Assembly (NCBI GenBank): GCA_024860865.1
Contig: JACRDV010000059.1
Location: 1 to 7,477 of the forward strand
Length of the DNA: 7,477 bases
Direction of reading: 5' to 3'
Source of the DNA: JACRDV01 sp024860865 [NCBI: Methanobacteriota archaeon]
GTDB lineage: Archaea; JACRDV01
How positions within the stretch are numbered: the first letter of the stretch is position 1; every line of letters begins with the position of its first letter. Shown in pieces: positions 1 through 6,732 of the stretch. The translations under genes were made by a program, and so were the position numbers. The notes beneath the pieces were generated by a model. It had not been told where the DNA came from and ran no database searches. It was given only the letters and a program-made list of their open reading frames with translations.

Positions 1-130
1 TACCTTTGGAAAGATGTTTTAAAAGCAGTTTTTGTTCAATTTTTCTCATGTACTCAATGCGCGGATTTTGGTAATAAGTATCATATTCTAAAGCAAGCTT
101 ATCATAATACTCGCGCAAGCGCTTTTCCAT
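1..130 (-). CDS. Class I SAM-dependent methyltransferase, N-terminal 43 residues (partial)
   Basis: Only the first 43 codons are in the window; the gene runs off the left edge. Seen: an ATG 5 bases after the rad50 stop, preceded by GAGGT about 12 bases upstream, then a charged helix containing YYDKLALEYDTYY and NPRIEYMRKIE. Known: many archaeal and bacterial class I methyltransferases of the UbiE/Methyltransf_11 type begin with a Y(Y/F)DxxAxxYD helix followed by a second amphipathic helix, before the glycine-rich SAM-binding motif I. Inferred: this is such an enzyme, transferring a methyl group from SAM to an unknown substrate. Motif I would lie just beyond the edge, so the catalytic domain itself is unseen. 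The close spacing puts it at the end of the rad50 transcript, but a role in repair is not shown. Confidence 0.6.
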   Translation of the reverse strand, partial: MEKRLREYYDKLALEYDTYYQNPRIEYMRKIEQKLLLKHLSKG

Positions 131-135
131 AGCTT

Positions 136-2520
136 TTATATTACCTCGGGCATGGTTAACAAAGTAGTTCTTGTCGGTTCATCAAAGTCTTTGTTGCGAT
201 CAAGTTTGTAAAGATATCCGCTTACAGCGCTTTCAAGAGCTTCTTCATGGGTTATGAGCAAAATTTGGTTAACTAGTTTAGGCAAGTGATCACGTAATGT
301 TGTAGCGAGATCTTCTATTGCATTTATATCAAGATTATGAGTAGGTTCATCGAGAACTAACCAACTTAAATTTTGGGCGAGTACAAGTGCAAAAGCAATT
401 CGTAAAGCCAAGCAAGCTGTCGCGCGTTCTCCTCCGCTTGCACTTCCTTCAACATTAGTCCATCTGCCATTTCGATCTCTAAGTTGAAGAATGTAATCGC
501 CTTTCCTGCCGCGCCCCTCATTCTCGACTGCTAAGCGCACGCTTGTGAAATCTTCATATGGATAAAGGTAATGCCAAATCTCGTCCATGACTTCATTTGT
601 AGCTTCAACGAATCTTTCACGAAGGGCAGTCTGAGTGCATTCCAATGCTTTCTGGATCACTAATAGCGAGTCAATGGAAGCCGCAAGTTGATTGGTTTCT
701 AGTCTATATCTTTCTAATGTGCTCTTTAATCCAAGTGATCTTTTCAATAGCTCTTTTTTCGCAGTTAATAATTTTTCCATTGAATTTACTTCTGTTTTAA
801 GTTGTTGCTCCAACTCAATTAGTTTTCTAAATTGCATTTGAATTTTCGAGAAAGCCACTTCATCAAATTCAATTTGACTAATCTGTTCTAAAGTCTTCTC
901 TAATTCTGATTTCCTATCCTTGAGTTTTAATTTTAATTTTAGAAAATTTTCAATATGGGTTAAGTTTTGTATCTCTTTTTGTTTAGATTCAATTGAGTTT
1001 TCAACTTTTTCTATTTCTTGTTCGATCTTATCGGTCTCATTAAGCTTTTGAGCTTTCAGGACTGCTAAACTTGAAAGTTCGTTATTAGCCTTTTGAAGGG
1101 ATAGTTCAAGTTCAGGTAATTCTGACAATTTTTCTTCAATTTTTTCTATTGCTGAGAATTCACTTTGTAAAGCAAAAAGTTGTTCCTTAGCGCCAATAAT
1201 TTGATTTTTTAGTTCATTAATTTTATACTGTAGCGTTTCAATCTGAATTGTTTTTTGCGCAATTAATTTCTCTTTTATCGCGGAAGGGAGCGGAGCATTA
1301 CAGGTTGGGCATTCAGCTTTGGCTTTCTGAAGGCTAGTTACTCCATCTTTAAGCGTTTCAAATAAAGTTCGGTTGCTCTCAAGTTCGCCAATTAATCCTT
1401 GTATATTGTCGGTTAGTCTTTCAACTTCTTTAGCTAACTCTTTACTTGAGCTGTTTTTAAGTTTCTCTCTCAGTTCAACTCTCGCAGCAATTTCTTTTTT
1501 AGTTCGAGGTATTTCATTCTCTCCAAAGTACAAAATCTGGCTTGTAAATTTATTAACATCGGAGGTCAATGATTGTAGCATTTGTCGTTGAATTTTAATT
1601 TGTTTTTTCAACTCATCAATCTCAGAAGTTAAACCTACAATTTGGTCATTAACATGCTCAAGTGTTAAATCTGGGTCGATTTCGATATTATATGCATTAA
1701 TCTCTCCGGTTAATTCATCTATTTGATATGATAGAGATCTGTTCCTTTCTTGAAGAATTTGCAATTGAGTAGCTTGTTGTTTAAGTCGATCAATTTCTTT
1801 TTCAAGTTGAATTAGCTTTGGTTCAAGTTCTTCGAGTGCTTTCATTTTATCTTTTTGCTCGTTCGAGAGCGAGAGCAGTTCTTTTTCAAGTTGAGGGATT
1901 TTTAGGATGTTTTCGTCTTTTTCTAGCTCTCGAAGAAGTAACTCTCTTGCTACTTTTCTTTCTTGAAGTTGATTGGCAATACCTCCAATGCCTTTTCTAG
2001 CTGTTTCAACGCGATCGAGCCTCAGCAACTGGTCGATTTTATTTATGCGGTCTCCTTTTGGAATTTCAAGAAAGTAATCGAGCTGATTTTGCTCAGCATA
2101 AACTGCCCTGGTAAACAGCTCATATTCCATTCTCAGTAGATGTTCAATATACTCAGTAACTTTTTCTGAGTTGGGGCCTTCAAGCAATTGGTTCGTCATT
2201 TTCAATCGCAACTCAGAAAGTAATGTTTTATCCCTTGTTAACCTTCGTTTTACTGTATATTCTTGGCTATCTGGGGCAATGAAATCAAGTTCGATATCCG
2301 CATATTTTTGTTCTTTTGGTTTATTCATTATTATATCGCCTAATCGAATTTTTCGCTGCTGTAAGTCAGGAAAAGTTCCATAAAGTGCAAAGGTAACAGC
2401 ATTCATTACTGCTGTTTTTCCCGATCCCATGATCCCTATCAGAGCATTTGTTCCGGAACTAAACTTAAGTTCAGTTTTCGCATGGCATTTCCAATTTAAA
2501 AGCCGTAAACTTGTGATCAA
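136..2520 (-). CDS. rad50: DNA double-strand break repair ATPase Rad50
   Basis: Rad50 is the SMC-like ATPase that works with Mre11 to tether and process DNA ends. The 794 residues show the full layout: Walker A GIMGSGKT at 29-36; Q-loop in EQNQLDYF, Gln at about 146; a coiled-coil arm from about 180 to 400; the zinc hook CPTC at 404-407 (C404, C407), nearly central; a return coiled coil to about 640; ABC signature SASGGERA at 693-700; Walker B LVLDEP at 721-726 with D-loop HNLD; and the switch histidine H758 in LITHEE. It is somewhat shorter than the roughly 880 residues I recall for Pyrococcus Rad50, so the arms are shorter. The start is TTG, because the frame is closed by a stop a few codons upstream and has no earlier ATG or GTG. 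Its TTG shares the TTGA tetranucleotide with the mre11 TGA stop, a sign of translational coupling. The usual Asn of the P-loop (GxNGxGKS) is Met31 here. Confidence 0.97.
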   Translation of the reverse strand: MITSLRLLNWKCHAKTELKFSSGTNALIGIMGSGKTAVMNAVTFALYGTFPDLQQRKIRLGDIIMNKPKEQKYADIELDFIAPDSQEYTVKRRLTRDKTLLSELRLKMTNQLLEGPNSEKVTEYIEHLLRMEYELFTRAVYAEQNQLDYFLEIPKGDRINKIDQLLRLDRVETARKGIGGIANQLQERKVARELLLRELEKDENILKIPQLEKELLSLSNEQKDKMKALEELEPKLIQLEKEIDRLKQQATQLQILQERNRSLSYQIDELTGEINAYNIEIDPDLTLEHVNDQIVGLTSEIDELKKQIKIQRQMLQSLTSDVNKFTSQILYFGENEIPRTKKEIAARVELREKLKNSSSKELAKEVERLTDNIQGLIGELESNRTLFETLKDGVTSLQKAKAECPTCNAPLPSAIKEKLIAQKTIQIETLQYKINELKNQIIGAKEQLFALQSEFSAIEKIEEKLSELPELELSLQKANNELSSLAVLKAQKLNETDKIEQEIEKVENSIESKQKEIQNLTHIENFLKLKLKLKDRKSELEKTLEQISQIEFDEVAFSKIQMQFRKLIELEQQLKTEVNSMEKLLTAKKELLKRSLGLKSTLERYRLETNQLAASIDSLLVIQKALECTQTALRERFVEATNEVMDEIWHYLYPYEDFTSVRLAVENEGRGRKGDYILQLRDRNGRWTNVEGSASGGERATACLALRIAFALVLAQNLSWLVLDEPTHNLDINAIEDLATTLRDHLPKLVNQILLITHEEALESAVSGYLYKLDRNKDFDEPTRTTLLTMPEVI

Positions 2521-3836
2521 GTTTCGACACCATTTATCTGTTTAATCGAAGTCAGCAGCTGAGAATCTAACCTTTTTTCGAGGTCATTCAGCACTATTTG
2601 AAGTGCTTCTTCAGTCTTTCCTTCTGAAAGCAAGGCAAAGAGTTTTTCAACATCATATATGCCGTTATAACCAAGTTTAGTAAGATTTTCTTTAAGGAGC
2701 TCTAAGCCCATTTCTTCAACTGAAAGCCTTCGTTCTCTAATCTCTTGCAGGATTTTAATTTTCTCTGAAAGTTCAGGAGCAACAAGTTTCTCTTTATTGA
2801 CTGAAATTATTGCATGGGATTTATATCCTTCAATCAGTTGATGTAAACCAACATCATTTTTTCCAAATCCCTTGGCGAGAGAGCCAGTTAATTTAAGTCT
2901 TATAAGAGGAATCTTGCTCTGATTTTCTCTGGGCCTTTGTAACAATTCTTTAACTTTTAACTCGCAAGTTTTTAAAACTTCATTTGGAGTCGCTTGATTA
3001 AAGGATATCGTCTCATGGAAAAAGTCGCGCAATTTGTTGAGTTTAATAAATTCTATTTTATTTTGTTTATCAATGTCTATGACAAAGAAACCTTTTGATA
3101 TTTTAGCTTCTTGTTCAGTTAATTGTGTTCTTAAAGTACCTCCTGGAAAAACTATTGGAGTGCCAGTTTTTGGGTGTTTCTCTTTAATAGGGAGATGGAT
3201 ATGTCCACAAACTATTAAATCAAAACCTGTTGGCAAGTCTTCAAGTGCCAGAGTAGGTTCTTCCTCGTTGGAATATATATACGGTTGAATTGATTGATGT
3301 AGCAGAAGGATATTAATCGCATTTTCAATCGGCTTTGGACTCCATGTTTGGAGTACAATTTTTGCATAGTGTTCTGGGACATTGCTCATTCCATGAAGTG
3401 CAATTTTAGTTCCGTTTAAGCTCAAAAGAATTGAATTACAATGAAGATGAGTGAGGAATCCAGCTGATTCAAGTGTTTGAATTGGATTAATAGTATTTTT
3501 TATTCGACGTTCATGATTCCCATGTAAAGCAAAGATTGGAATTCCAAAAAATGCAAGCTGAGATACTTCATCGAGATTTTTCCTAGATGTGGAAATAATT
3601 TTAATAGCATTAGTTTTTTCAACCAATGTCTTACTTAGGATTTTCATCGCGCGAATTAGAATTTCTGGAGGGGGTAATCGGCTATCAAAAAGGTCTCCGG
3701 TTAGTATTATTAGATCCGATTTTTCTTGGATCGATTTTTCGATAGCTTCTAATGCCTGTTCAAATGAATCTTCTTGTCTAGGGGTATTCCAACCAAACCC
3801 CAAATGAAAATCAGATAAAACAGCAATTCGGACCAT
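2517..3836 (-). CDS. mre11: DNA double-strand break repair nuclease Mre11
   Basis: Mre11 is the manganese-dependent nuclease partner of Rad50 in DNA end resection. The 439 residues carry the calcineurin-like phosphoesterase motifs in order: DFHLG (D9, H11), GDLFD (D48), GNHE (N107, H108), LLLHQS (H180) and GHIH (H212, H214), so all metal ligands are present. The nuclease and capping domains fill roughly residues 1-260. The charged, helical C-terminal part (about 270-439) should hold the Rad50-binding helices. The ATG has AGGT 6 bases upstream, and residue 2 onward matches the usual first beta strand. Two oddities: the His that follows GDLF in Pyrococcus Mre11 is Asp51 here, as in many bacterial SbcD proteins, and the segment between motifs II and III is about two dozen residues longer than in Pyrococcus. 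The stop overlaps the rad50 start. Confidence 0.96.
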   Translation of the reverse strand: MVRIAVLSDFHLGFGWNTPRQEDSFEQALEAIEKSIQEKSDLIILTGDLFDSRLPPPEILIRAMKILSKTLVEKTNAIKIISTSRKNLDEVSQLAFFGIPIFALHGNHERRIKNTINPIQTLESAGFLTHLHCNSILLSLNGTKIALHGMSNVPEHYAKIVLQTWSPKPIENAINILLLHQSIQPYIYSNEEEPTLALEDLPTGFDLIVCGHIHLPIKEKHPKTGTPIVFPGGTLRTQLTEQEAKISKGFFVIDIDKQNKIEFIKLNKLRDFFHETISFNQATPNEVLKTCELKVKELLQRPRENQSKIPLIRLKLTGSLAKGFGKNDVGLHQLIEGYKSHAIISVNKEKLVAPELSEKIKILQEIRERRLSVEEMGLELLKENLTKLGYNGIYDVEKLFALLSEGKTEEALQIVLNDLEKRLDSQLLTSIKQINGVET

Positions 3837-3951
3837 TTTCTAACCTGTCGGGAGGCTTAAAAAGTTGGTTTGAATTTGTTGGGATTGTGAAAATAAGAGA
3901 TAGCGATTTTTTTAATTCTGCTAATTTTTCCCATACTTCTCCAATTGCCAA
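3811..3951 (-). CDS. Possible small protein of 46 residues between radA and mre11
   Basis: This short frame opens just after a stop codon with TTG and has GGAGAAGG-type purines (GAGGAG, 5 bases before the TTG) upstream. It runs through most of the 155-base radA-mre11 gap and ends 26 bases inside mre11, in another frame. The product begins LAIGEVWEKLAELKKSLSLI, a plausible amphipathic helix, followed by a polar tail with PPDRLENGPN. I recognise no family. A competing 25-codon frame starts at an ATG with its own GGAG, so the purine-rich leader alone does not settle which is used, if either. It is included because it would fill the only gap in the gene string; it may be chance. Confidence 0.3.
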   Translation of the reverse strand: MAIGEVWEKLAELKKSLSLIFTIPTNSNQLFKPPDRLENGPNCCFI

Positions 3952-3991
3952 TCCTTCTCCTCACTTTAAAGAGCTACTTTTTTCTTTATTT

Positions 3992-4936
3992 TCAGAAATC
4001 TCTGATTCCCTCTTCACATATCTTGAAAATAGCTTCCCCCTCAGGTAGTGCTGGGTGATCAACCAATCTTGCAATTCTCTTTCCGCCTTTGCTTTTCCGC
4101 AGGTAAAGTCGAGCAGTTGATTGGTGAGCTAAGATATGGCCGCCGATTGGGGCAGTAGGGTCTCCAAAGAAAATATCAGGTCGCGCAAGAACTTGATTAG
4201 TTACAAAAACGGCCATATCGTAGATGTCAGCTAGTTTGTGAATTGTTGCTAAGTGTCGGCCAAGTCTTTGCTGCCTTTCTGCCAGCATACTTCGGCCGGT
4301 ATATTCTCCTCTAAACTTTGAAGTCAAAGAATCGATGACTAAGAGTTTTACGTTATGAGATTTAATCAGCTCTTCAGCTTTTTCAGTCAACAAAACTTGG
4401 TGATCTGAACTATAAGCGCGGGCTACAAAGATGTTTTTCAATATAGTGTTTGGATCGAGTCCAATTGCAGTTACCATTTGAGCTAATCGTTCGGGTCTGA
4501 ACGTGCCCTCTGTATCGATGTAGATAGCAGTTGCTTCTAATCCCCCCTCTTTTTTTGGAAGTTGAACATTAACCGCAAGTTGGTGCGCAATCTGGGTCTT
4601 ACCAGAGCCGTATTCACCGTAAACTTCTGTTATTGCTTGAGTTTCAATTCCTCCTCCAACTAACTCATCTAAAGCCTTGCTCCCTGTGTATAGTCTACCA
4701 ATAGCCTTTCGCTTTTCGAGGAACTCATCTCCTCGGATAAATCCCATATCAAAGGCTTCTCTTGCAGCTTGAATAATTTTTAAAGCTGTAGCTTCACCAA
4801 TTTCTGAAATTTCCATTAATTCAGCTGGAGTTGCAACTGCGACTGATTCAACATTAATGTAACCTGCAGCAATGAGTTTTTCAGCGGTAGCAGGCCCGAC
4901 TCCGGGCAAGTCGTCAATTCTATTTATTTTTGGCAT
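3992..4936 (-). CDS. radA: DNA repair and recombination protein RadA (archaeal Rad51/RecA homologue)
   Basis: RadA forms the nucleoprotein filament that pairs and exchanges homologous DNA strands. With the chosen start it has 314 residues, close to the family's usual 315-325. Seen: N-terminal helix-hairpin-helix domain (about 1-60, with [13 protein letters not shown]), a linker, Walker A GEYGSGKT at 107-114, the GTFRPER segment after IDTEG (about 140-150), Walker B LLVID ending at D202, the L1/L2 region with NQVLARPD, and the ATP-cap region [14 protein letters not shown] near the C-terminus. ATGs 10 and 6 codons further upstream are open, but the ATG at 4936 sits 9 bases after a strong GGAGGAG and gives the usual [15 protein letters not shown] beginning. 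It overlaps the winged-helix gene by 17 bases. The linker polymerisation motif, normally FxxA (FMRA in Pyrococcus), reads FIRG at 66-69. Confidence 0.97.
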   Translation of the reverse strand: MPKINRIDDLPGVGPATAEKLIAAGYINVESVAVATPAELMEISEIGEATALKIIQAAREAFDMGFIRGDEFLEKRKAIGRLYTGSKALDELVGGGIETQAITEVYGEYGSGKTQIAHQLAVNVQLPKKEGGLEATAIYIDTEGTFRPERLAQMVTAIGLDPNTILKNIFVARAYSSDHQVLLTEKAEELIKSHNVKLLVIDSLTSKFRGEYTGRSMLAERQQRLGRHLATIHKLADIYDMAVFVTNQVLARPDIFFGDPTAPIGGHILAHQSTARLYLRKSKGGKRIARLVDHPALPEGEAIFKICEEGIRDF

Positions 4937-5219
4937 CGGTAACTTCTCCTCCATTCCAAACTTCAATTAAGTGCTTGAGAGCTTGAGCACGGACATGTGT
5001 ATTTTTGAACTTATAAATTTTGATCCTACCAAATTCTTTTTTTTCAACCAACTCTGCTTTTTCAAGAGCTCCTAAATGACTAATTGTAGTTGAATGATTG
5101 AGCTCGGCAAGCTCAGCAATTTTTGATATGTTAAGCTCTCCTTGTTCAGCGAGAATTCGAATAATTTTTACACGACCTCTTGAGTTTAGCACGTCTTCAA
5201 CCATCATTTTTTTATCCAT
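4920..5219 (-). CDS. Winged helix-turn-helix DNA-binding protein (ArsR-like)
   Basis: A 99-residue protein with one winged-helix domain at about residues 8-75. It begins with [17 protein letters not shown] (first helix) and [17 protein letters not shown]. The recognition helix region follows, [18 protein letters not shown], and then a beta wing, [13 protein letters not shown]. The C-terminal helix (ALKHLIEVW) could mediate dimerisation. This order matches ArsR/HTH_20-type archaeal regulators. No metal-binding cysteine pair is present, so metal sensing is unlikely. The ATG at 5219 overlaps the orc1 stop by 8 bases and has GGAGGGT 4 bases upstream. A longer in-frame version starting at 5276 would lie inside orc1 without a better site. 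Its place between orc1 and radA suggests a regulator of this operon or an accessory DNA-binding factor, which is an inference. Confidence 0.85.
   Translation of the reverse strand: MDKKMMVEDVLNSRGRVKIIRILAEQGELNISKIAELAELNHSTTISHLGALEKAELVEKKEFGRIKIYKFKNTHVRAQALKHLIEVWNGGEVTDAKNK
4946..4952 (-). promoter_or_regulatory. Ribosome binding site deciding the radA start
   Basis: GGAGGAG on the minus strand ends 9 bases before the ATG at 4936. It lies inside the last codons of the winged-helix gene and downstream of the two earlier in-frame ATGs (4966 and 4954). It can therefore serve only the third ATG, which is why the shorter RadA is preferred. Confidence 0.75.
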
Positions 5220-6408
5220 TCTTACCCTCCAAAAGCAATTGCGTAAGTTTTTGTTCAAGAACTGCTGCTGGCACATCAGGCAGGCTTATTTGACTGCTGT
5301 TTCCGCGTTTACCTTCCCCTGTGAGTGCTGTTGTGATAATCCCATTTTTCTCGAGTTCCTTAAGGTATTCCCAAACTTGTGTATGAGATCTCGGCGTTTC
5401 ATTATATTCCTCACAAACTACTCTATAAGAACCAATGATCTCTCCTGTAAAGGCATAAGCTCGCTTTGTATTTTTTAGATAGCGCACAATAGTGAGCAAA
5501 AGCAATTTTTCTTGAAAATCGAGTTCGCGCAAAATTTCTTCTCTAATCTCAGGATGAGTTTCAGCTTTTGCCTGGCGGACATATTCTGGCAAAACCAAAG
5601 TTGAACTGAATCCGTCAGCAAGTTTTCCAGCGCGCCAAAGTAGCTCAAGTGCATATCTAGCATCTCCCCATTCTGAAGCTATATCAGCTATTAGCGGGAG
5701 CACATCTCCGTGCAATACTCCTAAATGAAATGCTTCTTCAGCTCTAAATTTTAGAATGTCTTGAAGTTGGCTCGCATTATACTTTTGTAAGTAAACTATG
5801 TTCTCTTTAAGAGTGCTCAGTGTTGCTAAATCTAATCCTTGCCTAAAAGCTAAGTCTCGGACAATTCCTATTAGAGAAAGCCTTTGTTTAGTTAACCTAG
5901 AAGTCTCTGCACTTCTACATAAGGTATAGACTAAGTCTGGACCATTTCTTGAAACAAAATAATCGAGCTCATCGAGTGCTAAAATTAAAAATCGATTTTG
6001 GGATTCAAAATAATCTAATAATGTATCTAGCAATTCTTCGACTGAATAACCCCTGGTTTGAATAGTCGGAATAAATGTTTTGAGTATAGAATGCATGACT
6101 GAAAAAGTTGTTTTCCATTGGCGGCAGTTGGTATGAACATAATCGATTTTAATGTTTCTGCGCTGTGCAACTTTTGTGAATTCTTCACCAAATTTTTTTG
6201 CAACAACTGTTTTGCCGGTTCCAATGCTTCCAGTAATTAAAGCTATTTGTGAGACTTCTTTTTCGATCAATGCTTTGAAAATTTGAGCGAGTTGTCTTTG
6301 TTCTTTTTCGCGATGAGGAAGTTGGGGAGGAATATAATCTGATGAGAGTTTGCTTTCATCTCTGAAAACAGTTGGGCGGCTCAGCTCTTCTTCGACTATG
6401 TCAATCAT
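5212..6408 (-). CDS. cdc6: Orc1/Cdc6-family replication initiation AAA+ protein
   Basis: Archaeal Orc1/Cdc6 binds origin DNA and loads the MCM helicase. The 398 residues show the family entry motif PPQLPHREKEQRQL (27-40), Walker A GSIGTGKT at 60-67, Walker B LILALDELD with D146 and E147, and sensor 2 in WGDARYAL (R251). A C-terminal winged-helix domain (about 290-395, HTQVWEYLKELEKNGII) would contact origin DNA. The length is normal for the family. Sensor 1, usually ISND, is IVRD (R184) here, and the downstream segment around LDLATLSTL lacks the arginine found there in canonical members. This looks like a divergent paralogue type, as I recall from TACK archaea. The ATG has no ribosome binding site upstream but lies about 34 bases from a TATA-like box, so the transcript is probably leaderless. 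First gene of the repair operon. Confidence 0.93.
   Translation of the reverse strand: MIDIVEEELSRPTVFRDESKLSSDYIPPQLPHREKEQRQLAQIFKALIEKEVSQIALITGSIGTGKTVVAKKFGEEFTKVAQRRNIKIDYVHTNCRQWKTTFSVMHSILKTFIPTIQTRGYSVEELLDTLLDYFESQNRFLILALDELDYFVSRNGPDLVYTLCRSAETSRLTKQRLSLIGIVRDLAFRQGLDLATLSTLKENIVYLQKYNASQLQDILKFRAEEAFHLGVLHGDVLPLIADIASEWGDARYALELLWRAGKLADGFSSTLVLPEYVRQAKAETHPEIREEILRELDFQEKLLLLTIVRYLKNTKRAYAFTGEIIGSYRVVCEEYNETPRSHTQVWEYLKELEKNGIITTALTGEGKRGNSSQISLPDVPAAVLEQKLTQLLLEGKNG
5224..5230 (-). promoter_or_regulatory. Ribosome binding site of the winged-helix gene
   Basis: GGAGGGT on the minus strand ends 4 bases before the ATG at 5219 and lies within the last codons of orc1. It supports the 99-residue start over the longer in-frame alternative at 5276 and fits translational coupling to orc1. 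Confidence 0.65.
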
Positions 6409-6438
6409 AGCAACCGAATTAATTAGAAACTCGGACAG

Positions 6439-6452
6439 TTATATTATTTTCG
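6439..6452 (-). promoter_or_regulatory. Candidate BRE/TATA promoter of orc1 and the operon
   Basis: On the minus strand CGAAAA (BRE-like) is followed directly by TAATATAA (TATA-like). The box centre is about 34 bases before the orc1 ATG at 6408. Archaeal transcription usually begins about 26 bases after the box centre, which predicts a leader of only a few bases. The absence of any Shine-Dalgarno sequence before the ATG agrees with a leaderless message. Confidence 0.55.
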
Positions 6453-6493
6453 TTTTTTGTACGATTAAAAATACAAAGAGGGAGAGGGGTGAC

Positions 6494-6506
6494 CGGAAGT
6501 ATTCCG
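6494..6506. repeat. 13-base perfect dyad (possible operator)
   Basis: CGGAA-GTA-TTCCG is an exact 5+5 inverted repeat with a 3-base centre, about 50 bases upstream of the orc1 TATA-like box. Its size suits a winged-helix dimer, and the operon encodes such a protein. No second copy was seen in the window, so the assignment is tentative. Confidence 0.4.
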
Positions 6507-6732
6507 AACTTACATCCACTTGGCAATTAATAAATCGAAAAATTTGTGACCTTTTATCCGGCGGAAAGGCTTAGTTGAGATCTAAGAAATCAAAGGCCAA
6601 ACCCAATAATTGTAATAGAATCAAGTGCACGGCTATGAAGCCATTAACACCTTAGGGAAGATGATGGAGCAATTACCCAAGTAGCTTTTTTGCTATTAAA
6701 TAAGTGGTCATTTAGAAAGATGTACAACAAAA

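Larger units (their letters stand above)
6409..6732. other. 324-base intergenic region upstream of orc1; possible origin location
   Basis: No convincing gene lies here. It contains the orc1 promoter, a purine and G-rich stretch (about 6476-6490, GAGGGAGAGGGG), the dyad at 6494-6506 and two copies of GTGACC (6489-6494 and 6546-6551). It also holds small hairpins such as CTTAG/CTAAG (about 6570-6586) and TAGC/GCTA around a T6 run (about 6682-6695). Archaeal origins often lie next to orc1/cdc6, so an origin is possible, but I see no clear repeated origin recognition box. The T-rich bases just after the zinc-ribbon stop (TTTTGTTG on the minus strand) could end that transcript. Confidence 0.4.

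Noticed and set aside
1373-3807. Several 60-84 codon plus-strand frames opposite rad50 and mre11
   Set aside because: They are antisense shadows of well-conserved genes, rich in Ser/Leu/Phe as expected from the reverse of Lys/Glu-rich coiled coil, and lack supporting sites.
6350-6574. 74-codon plus-strand reading frame over the orc1 start and promoter
   Set aside because: Its first part is antisense to orc1 and its second part crosses the promoter; composition is serine-rich and low in structure, with no recognisable domain and no ribosome site.
6571-6630. Minus-strand frame of 19 codons with a hydrophobic product (HLILLQLLGLAFDFLDLN)
   Set aside because: Too short, no ribosome site at its GTG, and a stretch this long without stops is likely by chance in this composition; at most a gene remnant.
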